DNA from: JALXCG01 sp026991065 [NCBI: Gemmatimonadota bacterium]
GTDB taxonomy: Bacteria > GCA-2686955
Direction of reading: 5' to 3'
Assembly: GCA_026991065.1 (NCBI GenBank)
Contig: JALXCG010000829.1
Coordinates: forward strand, 1 to 10,509
DNA: 10,509 nt
Shown here in pieces: positions 6,183-10,509 of this stretch (position 1 is the stretch's first letter; each line of letters starts with the position of its first letter). A program made the translations under genes and the position numbers. The notes under the pieces were generated by a model, which saw nothing but the letters and a program-made list of their open reading frames with translations, was not told the origin of the DNA and made no database searches.

Positions 6183-7327
6183 AAACGCGGCACCGCCAGC
6201 GTGGGTCCCGGGCGCACTTCGAACTCGCGCACCGCGCTCAGAAACTCGCCGTCCAGGACCATTTTGAACGGGCGACCGGTGGCCCGGGCCTGGAGCCGCC
6301 GGGCGGCGATCTCCCGCAGCGCCGCGGAATCCACCGGACGCCCGCGAAACACCCGCGGCAGCGCCCGGATCATCGCCAGGTCGCCGATCTCTCCTGCCAT
6401 CACGTGCATCCGCCCCGCGCCGGCGAGGTGAAACACCTTGACCAGTCCGCCGAGGTCGATCGGAAAGGCGCCCACGTTCAGCGCGGTCAGAGTGCGGTAG
6501 GGGAGGGGCTGCCCGTCCACCGTGACCATGGCGTCGATCGCCGCGCGCAGAACCGTGGCGTAGTCGACAATGCGCGCCGGCAGCAGGCGCGCCGGCAGCA
6601 GCCGGGTGAGCAGAAAAGCGCTGCTCCCCTTGCCGATCACCTCCAGCATGGAGGCCGCGCCGGAGCCCCAGCGGGCGCCGCGGTAATGGTCGAAGAAGCC
6701 GGCACCGACACCGGCGATGGCGGCGGCGAAGCAGAGCCGCTCAAAGGGCTCCGATTCCCCGTTGGGCCGGTTGCGTTGACCGCGAACCCAGAGCGTCGGC
6801 AGTGCGCTCCGGAGCGGCTCCCGGCCCGTCCGCAGGGCGCCCAACAAGCGCCTCAGAATCTCTTCCGGCGTGCCGCGGATCCCGGCATAGCGGGCAACGA
6901 AGTCGATCGTGCCGCCGTTGCTGGGCACCACCATTTCAAGCGCGCCCGGCAGCGCCGCCACTCCCCCCGACTGCCGCGCCACGCTGTTGACCAGCCAGTG
7001 CAGACTGCCATCACCACCGTCCGCCACCCAGATCCGCACCCCGCGCCGCCGGAACTCCTCGACGGCGGCGGCAACCTCGGCGATCGAGTGGGTCTCCCGC
7101 ACCACGCCACTCTCCCCCACCAGCGCTTGCAGCGCCGTCCCTCGCCCCCCGCGCTTGCGGTTCCTGCCGGAATGGGGGTTGGTGATCACGCCGAGAACGG
7201 GGTCGGGGGCGTCCCCTTCCCGATCACCCACGGCTGCGGTCTCGCCGCGGGCGCGGCGCGGACTGCCCGGCGCCAAAGAGTCGGCCGTGAAATCGCCGGG
7301 TTGAGCGTTGCTTTGGGGTGTGGCCAT
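6176..7327 (-). CDS. Diacylglycerol-kinase-family lipid kinase
   Basis: 383 residues from the ATG at 7327. GGAG (7336-7339) lies eight bases upstream, so I prefer this start to a TTG at 7405 in the same frame that lacks a ribosome binding site. The family transfers phosphate from ATP to a lipid such as diacylglycerol at the inner face of the membrane. Visible hallmarks are VITNPHSG (47-54) for the first nucleotide-binding loop, VADGGDGS (101-108) for the Gly-rich GGDGT motif, VPSNGGTIDFVAR (134-146) at the place of the usual PxGTxNDFA, and VLDGE (357-361) for the conserved DGE of the C-terminal beta domain. Two variations stand out: Ser for Thr in GGDGT, and Ile for Asn before DF. The first 43 residues are a low-complexity extension. 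No membrane segment is present. Lipid specificity cannot be told from sequence. The gene sits between beta-helix genes on the same strand, 230 bases after C and 96 before B. Confidence 0.9.
   Translation of the reverse strand: MATPQSNAQPGDFTADSLAPGSPRRARGETAAVGDREGDAPDPVLGVITNPHSGRNRKRGGRGTALQALVGESGVVRETHSIAEVAAAVEEFRRRGVRIWVADGGDGSLHWLVNSVARQSGGVAALPGALEMVVPSNGGTIDFVARYAGIRGTPEEILRRLLGALRTGREPLRSALPTLWVRGQRNRPNGESEPFERLCFAAAIAGVGAGFFDHYRGARWGSGAASMLEVIGKGSSAFLLTRLLPARLLPARIVDYATVLRAAIDAMVTVDGQPLPYRTLTALNVGAFPIDLGGLVKVFHLAGAGRMHVMAGEIGDLAMIRALPRVFRGRPVDSAALREIAARRLQARATGRPFKMVLDGEFLSAVREFEVRPGPTLAVPRFA
6572..6601 (-). repeat. Perfect 15-bp tandem duplication in the lipid kinase gene
   Basis: GCGCGCCGGCAGCAG occurs twice back to back (6572-6586 and 6587-6601). 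It keeps the frame and doubles the peptide LLPAR at about residues 243-252 of the kinase, a probable surface or loop expansion. Typical of slipped-strand duplication. Confidence 0.9.
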
Positions 7328-7335
7328 GGGCTGTT

Positions 7336-7339
7336 CTCC
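7336..7339 (-). promoter_or_regulatory. Ribosome binding site fixing the lipid kinase start
   Basis: GGAG on the minus strand lies eight bases before the ATG at 7327. It decides this start over the earlier in-frame TTG. Confidence 0.6.
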
Positions 7340-7436
7340 AGGAACCGCAAGAATAGCGCATCCATGGCACCGATTTGTTGAAGTGCGCCGGCGGCGCGGC
7401 TTCAATGTCGCGATCGTGCTCAGCGGCGCCGCCGAT

Positions 7437-7496
7437 CATCCGATTCCGGCCGGATGCCGGCGGATGAATCGCCATCCCGTTGATTCATCCGCCGGC
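7437..7496. terminator. Strong 15-bp inverted repeat between gene C and the lipid kinase gene
   Basis: GCCGGCGGATGAATC (7456-7470) and GATTCATCCGCCGGC (7482-7496) are perfect inverted repeats with an 11-base loop. A smaller one, CATCCG (7437-7442) with CGGATG (7451-7456), abuts it. The larger hairpin starts 62 bases past the stop of gene C on the minus strand, a natural place for transcription to end. There is no U-run, so it may act with Rho, protect RNA 3' ends, or be a protein-binding palindrome. The rest of 7328-7557 shows no gene. Confidence 0.5.
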
Positions 7497-7557
7497 GCCA
7501 AAGGCGAGCGGCACAAACGCATCTTCCGCCCAGTTCAGGAGTGGGCGGCAGTCATGC

Positions 7558-9933
7558 CTACCACCAGAGCCAGGCGCCGTTCCAGGGGCCGCCGTAGGCA
7601 CCCATGTCCGACCTTTGACCGTTGGCGGGTCCGAGTTCCGGCCAGATGTCGCTCGCGTCGTAGATCATGTCCACAAGGCCGGGGTCTCCAGCATCGATGC
7701 AGGGAGAACCGTAACTCAGAAGGTGAGTGAACTCATGCCAGTCGCCAAAGAGTGGATCGGCATCAATGTTGCCCCAGCCAGGCCAGCCGCCTCGGACGTC
7801 CGAATTGGAAACCGAGATGGTGACCACGCCGATATCGTAGATCTCGTCGGGGCTATTGTTCCAGACGATGCAGTTGTTCAGGGTGGCGTGTGCCTGGTTG
7901 TTGCGCACCCCGCCGCCGCGCAGGCCGGAGTTGTTGCTGATGGTGGTGTTGATGATGGTCGGCTCCGAGCCTTCGCTAACGCGGAAACCGCTTCCGTCGT
8001 CGGCCGTATTGCCCAACACCAGGCAATTGACAACCAAACCACGCGCGGTATCAGCGTAGTCGAAACCACCGCCGTTGTACCCCGAGTTGTTCTGGATCAG
8101 GCTGTGTGTGACCAGTGGCTTCGAGGCGCGCCCGACGGTACCGAGTCCGCCACCGCCATCCGCTTCAGCCAGGTTGCCCTCAATCGTGCAGGCGAAAACG
8201 GTCGGCGAGGAATCTTCGCTGCCGATGCCACCGGCGAACTCCACTGCCTCATTGTCCGCAATGTGGCAGTGGATGATCAGAGGGGCGGACTCAAAGCAGT
8301 AGATGCCGCCTACGTCCCAGGCGCGGTTGCCAACGATTTCGCAGCTGCCGATGGTGGGAGATGCACCGTAGCGGCAAGCGATACCGCCCCCACGGTCTGA
8401 GTTGCCATTGGTTACGGTGATGCCGGTGAGCGTTGCCCCCGAGGCGGCCGGGCCCACGAAATCGATCACGCGGCGGTGGTCATCGCCACTGAGTACCGTT
8501 GCGGCGACCACTTCCGGGTCGGTCGGCGCCGTTGACCGGATGTGTACCGCATGATCCACCATGAATGTCTCTTCTTCGTCATAGGTGCCGGGAGCGAGGA
8601 GAATGGTGTCGCCGTCGCAGGCCCAGCGAAGGGCGCGCTTGAGGGTCGCCATGTCCTCCGGAATGGCGATCACCTTGGGGGTGTTGACCTGCGGTTGGGT
8701 GCAGCGCACACCGACATGACCCATATCGCTTCCCGCCTCGCCACTGCCGGCGCAGGGGGAATCGGAGGCCAGTCCCGCGTCGTGACGGGCGCAGGCGCCG
8801 CCGCAGAAGCGCGGATCGGCGTTGATATTGCCCATCCCGTCCCAGCCGCCCTCCACATCGGAGTAGCGCACGCTGACATCGGCCGGCTCGGCGGTAATTG
8901 CGCTTGGCCAGTTCTGCCACAGGATACTGCTGCCGACATCGGCCGTTGCGCCGCCGAGGACACGCAAGCCACCGCCGCGCTCTCCGGCCAGGTTGGAAAG
9001 CAAAGTGCAGTGCTGAACGTCGCCCATCGCACCACCGAAGAGCGAAATCCCGCCGCCGTCGTAACGGGCCTGATTCGCGCTCAGCACACTATCCAGGATA
9101 TGGAGTTCGCCGCCGCTGCAGAAAACCGCACCGCCGTCGCTTCGTGACCGATTGGCGAGTGCCTTGCTGGTGGTGATCGTCGTATGGCTGTCCCGCAGAT
9201 CGAAACCACCGCCGCTGTCCTCGGCTTCGTTGTCAATGATGAGGCACATCTCGAAGATCGCTGTGGCTCCACCGCCCACGCGGATTCCACCCCCATCGTC
9301 GTCTGCCTTGTTGTCTTCGATGGCCACTGCGAGGAATTCTGGTGCGCCGCCGTCGATGTGTACCCCGCCACCATCTCCGTCAGTCACGTTGCCGCGAATG
9401 GTCGAATCTTGTACAAGAGCGCTGGAATCACGCAGCAGCATTCCGCCGCCCTTGGTCTCCCCGTAGTTGTTCTGAATCACACAGTGGGTCACGGAGGGAG
9501 AGGCGCCGGTGCAGGACACGCCTCCCCCGGTGGAGGAACTGCCTCCCGTAATCGTAAAGCCGGTCAGCAGCGAAGCGCGTGTCTCCCCTGCCTCAAAGGT
9601 GACCCCTCTTTGGGCTCCTCCCGCATCGATAACCGTACCGGCAACAACGGCTTCGTCTTCCGGGTCGATGCTGGTGACGACGATCGCCTTTCCCCTAAAA
9701 TTGATGGACTCCAGGTAGCTGCCGGGGGCAACCATGACGGAATCACCGGTGGCGGCTGCGTCAATCGCCATCTGGATTGTTGGTTGATCCCCCGGGACCT
9801 GAATGACTGAGGCCATCGCCGACCCAGGCACCAGGGCGCAGAGTCCCAGCAGGCTCGCAAGGCGTCGGCCTCGACCTGCCGCGGATTGACTGCACAAGCG
9901 GGAACTCTGGGTGAACGTGCGTGTTGGTTTCAT
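7558..9933 (-). CDS. Gene C: secreted two-module right-handed beta-helix protein
   Basis: 791 residues. A long basic n-region (about 24 residues) precedes a hydrophobic core LASLLGLCALVPG and a SAMA cleavage site ending at residue 41. Module 1 has the cap IQVPGDQPTIQMAI (44-75), eight rungs (about 136-340) and SDVEGGWDGMGNINADP near 359. Module 2 has IPEDMATLKRAL near 420, seven rungs (about 514-690), SDVRGGWPGWGNIDADP near 712, and the end SPCIDAGDP with DMGAYGGPWNGAW. The two-module plan and the inter-module segment (LASDSPC) match gene A, so C is a more distant paralogue. Its module 1 rungs are unusually acidic (DGDGGG, DDDGGG, EDSGGG), which could suit calcium binding; this is inference. 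No enzyme site, barrel or cell-wall anchor is visible. The ATG at 9933 follows GAGGAG by four bases. Expected to be extracellular or surface-located. Confidence 0.93.
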   Translation of the reverse strand: MKPTRTFTQSSRLCSQSAAGRGRRLASLLGLCALVPGSAMASVIQVPGDQPTIQMAIDAAATGDSVMVAPGSYLESINFRGKAIVVTSIDPEDEAVVAGTVIDAGGAQRGVTFEAGETRASLLTGFTITGGSSSTGGGVSCTGASPSVTHCVIQNNYGETKGGGMLLRDSSALVQDSTIRGNVTDGDGGGVHIDGGAPEFLAVAIEDNKADDDGGGIRVGGGATAIFEMCLIIDNEAEDSGGGFDLRDSHTTITTSKALANRSRSDGGAVFCSGGELHILDSVLSANQARYDGGGISLFGGAMGDVQHCTLLSNLAGERGGGLRVLGGATADVGSSILWQNWPSAITAEPADVSVRYSDVEGGWDGMGNINADPRFCGGACARHDAGLASDSPCAGSGEAGSDMGHVGVRCTQPQVNTPKVIAIPEDMATLKRALRWACDGDTILLAPGTYDEEETFMVDHAVHIRSTAPTDPEVVAATVLSGDDHRRVIDFVGPAASGATLTGITVTNGNSDRGGGIACRYGASPTIGSCEIVGNRAWDVGGIYCFESAPLIIHCHIADNEAVEFAGGIGSEDSSPTVFACTIEGNLAEADGGGGLGTVGRASKPLVTHSLIQNNSGYNGGGFDYADTARGLVVNCLVLGNTADDGSGFRVSEGSEPTIINTTISNNSGLRGGGVRNNQAHATLNNCIVWNNSPDEIYDIGVVTISVSNSDVRGGWPGWGNIDADPLFGDWHEFTHLLSYGSPCIDAGDPGLVDMIYDASDIWPELGPANGQRSDMGAYGGPWNGAWLWW

Positions 9934-9937
9934 GTTG

Positions 9938-9943
9938 CTCCTC
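9938..9943 (-). promoter_or_regulatory. Ribosome binding site of gene C
   Basis: GAGGAG on the minus strand, four bases before the ATG at 9933. It is a near-perfect Shine-Dalgarno sequence and stronger than the AAGGGA used by A and B. Confidence 0.7.
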
Positions 9944-9978
9944 GGTTGCTAAGCGATCGACTCAGTGCCTCAAGCGTG

Positions 9979-10020
9979 GCATGGCGACTTCTCCGACCAT
10001 GCACTGTCCAAGTGCCATGG
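9979..10020 (-). promoter_or_regulatory. Competing hairpins in the leader of gene C
   Basis: CCATGC at 9997-10002 can pair either with GCATGG at 9979-9984 or, as part of CCATGCACT (9997-10005), with AGTGC-C-ATGG at 10011-10020, which has a five-base loop and one bulged base. The two pairings exclude one another. They lie 46-87 bases upstream of the start codon, inside the leader predicted from the promoter at 10085. No known riboswitch class is recognised. Confidence 0.3.
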
Positions 10021-10084
10021 TAGAAGTTCGCGCTCCCGTCGGTATCCCTGGCAAGGGAACCGCAGTATGACCCCCACTAATCCG

Positions 10085-10114
10085 ACTATAACCCGGTTCT
10101 TTTAATCTCAGCAA
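10085..10114 (-). promoter_or_regulatory. Candidate sigma70-type promoter of gene C
   Basis: On the minus strand TTGCTG (10109-10114) and TATAGT (10085-10090) are separated by 18 bases. The -10 matches five of six consensus bases and the -35 three of six. The spacer is A+T-rich at its upstream end. Transcription would start near 10078 and give a leader of about 145 bases before the ATG at 9933. Confidence 0.4.
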
Positions 10115-10444
10115 AGAGTTTTCTCACCATTCCGTGGAGTCTCGGGTTGAATCGCTCCCGGTGTCCGATGCTCAACGAAGACCGACCAACGAGAGTCTTC
10201 TTGGGGGTGACTCTTGCCGAATCTTCCGCTGCGCATTTCGCAATTCCGTGGCGAGAGCAAACAGTCGTTGGTACAGCCATCTCGGTCGTGCACTCTGTCG
10301 CCAATCCTTTCATGCTCGCTCCATCGTCTTTTGGAATCAGGTTGAGTGGATCAAGTCCCCGTCTATGAAGCCAGGTTGTCCCCGGTCGTCAACTCCCATG
10401 CCCCCGGCGCACCCCCGTGCGATTGCCTCCGCTTGGTGAAGAAG

Positions 10445-10509
10445 ATGACTACTGCGAAGACTAATCTCAAGATCGACAAGATCAAGGGAAAAAAGCCCGC
10501 CAAGAGACT
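10445..10509 (+). CDS. Possible start of a Lys-rich protein, cut by window end
   Basis: An ATG at 10445 opens a frame that runs to the window end and encodes MTTAKTNLKIDKIKGKKPAKR, strongly Lys-rich. A GTG at 10436 in the same frame is an alternative start. The GGTGAAG just upstream is only a weak ribosome binding site. With 21 codons visible no family can be assigned. It would be divergent from gene C. Confidence 0.35.
   Translation, partial: MTTAKTNLKIDKIKGKKPAKR

Larger units (their letters stand above)
9944..10444. other. Stretch without a convincing gene upstream of gene C
   Basis: Apart from the candidate promoter and leader hairpins of gene C, I see no supported gene here. Open frames exist at 10134-10439 (+, 101 residues) and 10086-10313 (-, 75 residues). 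Their translations show no domain, signal peptide or regular pattern, neither has a clear ribosome binding site, and they overlap each other. The region is probably the divergent promoter area between gene C and a plus-strand gene starting near 10445; it could also hold degraded coding sequence. Confidence 0.5.

Noticed and set aside
6404-7381. 325-residue plus-strand open frame opposite the lipid kinase gene
   Set aside because: The minus strand has clear kinase motifs. The plus frame is rich in Arg, Ala, Gly and His without domains, as expected for a shadow in GC-rich DNA.
2140-9933. Beta-helix proteins as pectate lyases, autotransporters or phage tailspikes
   Set aside because: No catalytic Asp/Arg pattern, translocator barrel, trimerisation head or phage neighbours are visible. 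The fold alone does not support these names.
10086-10313. 75-residue minus-strand open frame upstream of gene C
   Set aside because: It overlaps the candidate promoter of gene C, has no clear ribosome binding site and shows no recognisable pattern.
10134-10439. 101-residue plus-strand open frame near the right end
   Set aside because: No ribosome binding site, domain or signal peptide is visible, and the composition is irregular. A possible gene start at 10445 follows directly in another frame.

Overview
The window is GC-rich bacterial DNA with long secreted repeat proteins, bacterial ribosome binding sites and no introns. The protein style (right-handed beta-helix proteins with a V-P-G-D-x-x-x-I-Q-x-A-I cap, S-D-(I/V)-E-G-G-W and N-I-D-A-D-P module ends and a D-M-G-A-(Y/F)-G-G-P terminus, next to a LamG protein) recalls uncultivated FCB-type lineages such as Eisenbacteria or Krumholzibacteria, or Planctomycetes-like genomes. 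That placement is an impression from protein style, and no marker gene is present to confirm it.

Layout. Bases 1-1971 (+) hold the 3' part of a large protein that ends in a LamG (concanavalin A-like) domain. It converges on four genes that all lie on the minus strand. In their own reading direction these are: gene C (9933 to 7558), a two-module secreted beta-helix protein; a diacylglycerol-kinase-family lipid kinase (7327 to 6176); gene B (6079 to 4775), a one-module beta-helix protein; and gene A (4575 to 2140), a two-module beta-helix protein. Upstream of gene C is a stretch of about 500 bases with no convincing gene. It holds a plausible promoter and structured leader for gene C. The window ends in the first codons of a possible Lys-rich plus-strand gene at 10445.

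Main picture. A and B are tandem paralogues that share coding sequence, ribosome binding site, upstream leader and 3' flank. Their last 127 coding bases differ at only six positions. Four of the five beta-helix modules in the window have eight rungs each, and the last module of C has seven. B looks like a two-module ancestor that lost its second set of rungs by recombination between the two E-G-G-W/N-I-D-A module ends. The mosaic sequence at B's junction supports this.

How the genes may work together. A, B and C carry signal peptides and no visible anchor, so they are likely exported surface or extracellular proteins that bind or act on polysaccharide or host/cell surfaces. No catalytic site can be identified. 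The LamG protein fits the same extracellular theme. The lipid kinase is cytoplasmic or membrane-peripheral and has no obvious functional tie to its neighbours. I see no CRISPR, insertion sequence, phage, toxin-antitoxin, defence or biosynthetic cluster, tRNA or rRNA in the window.
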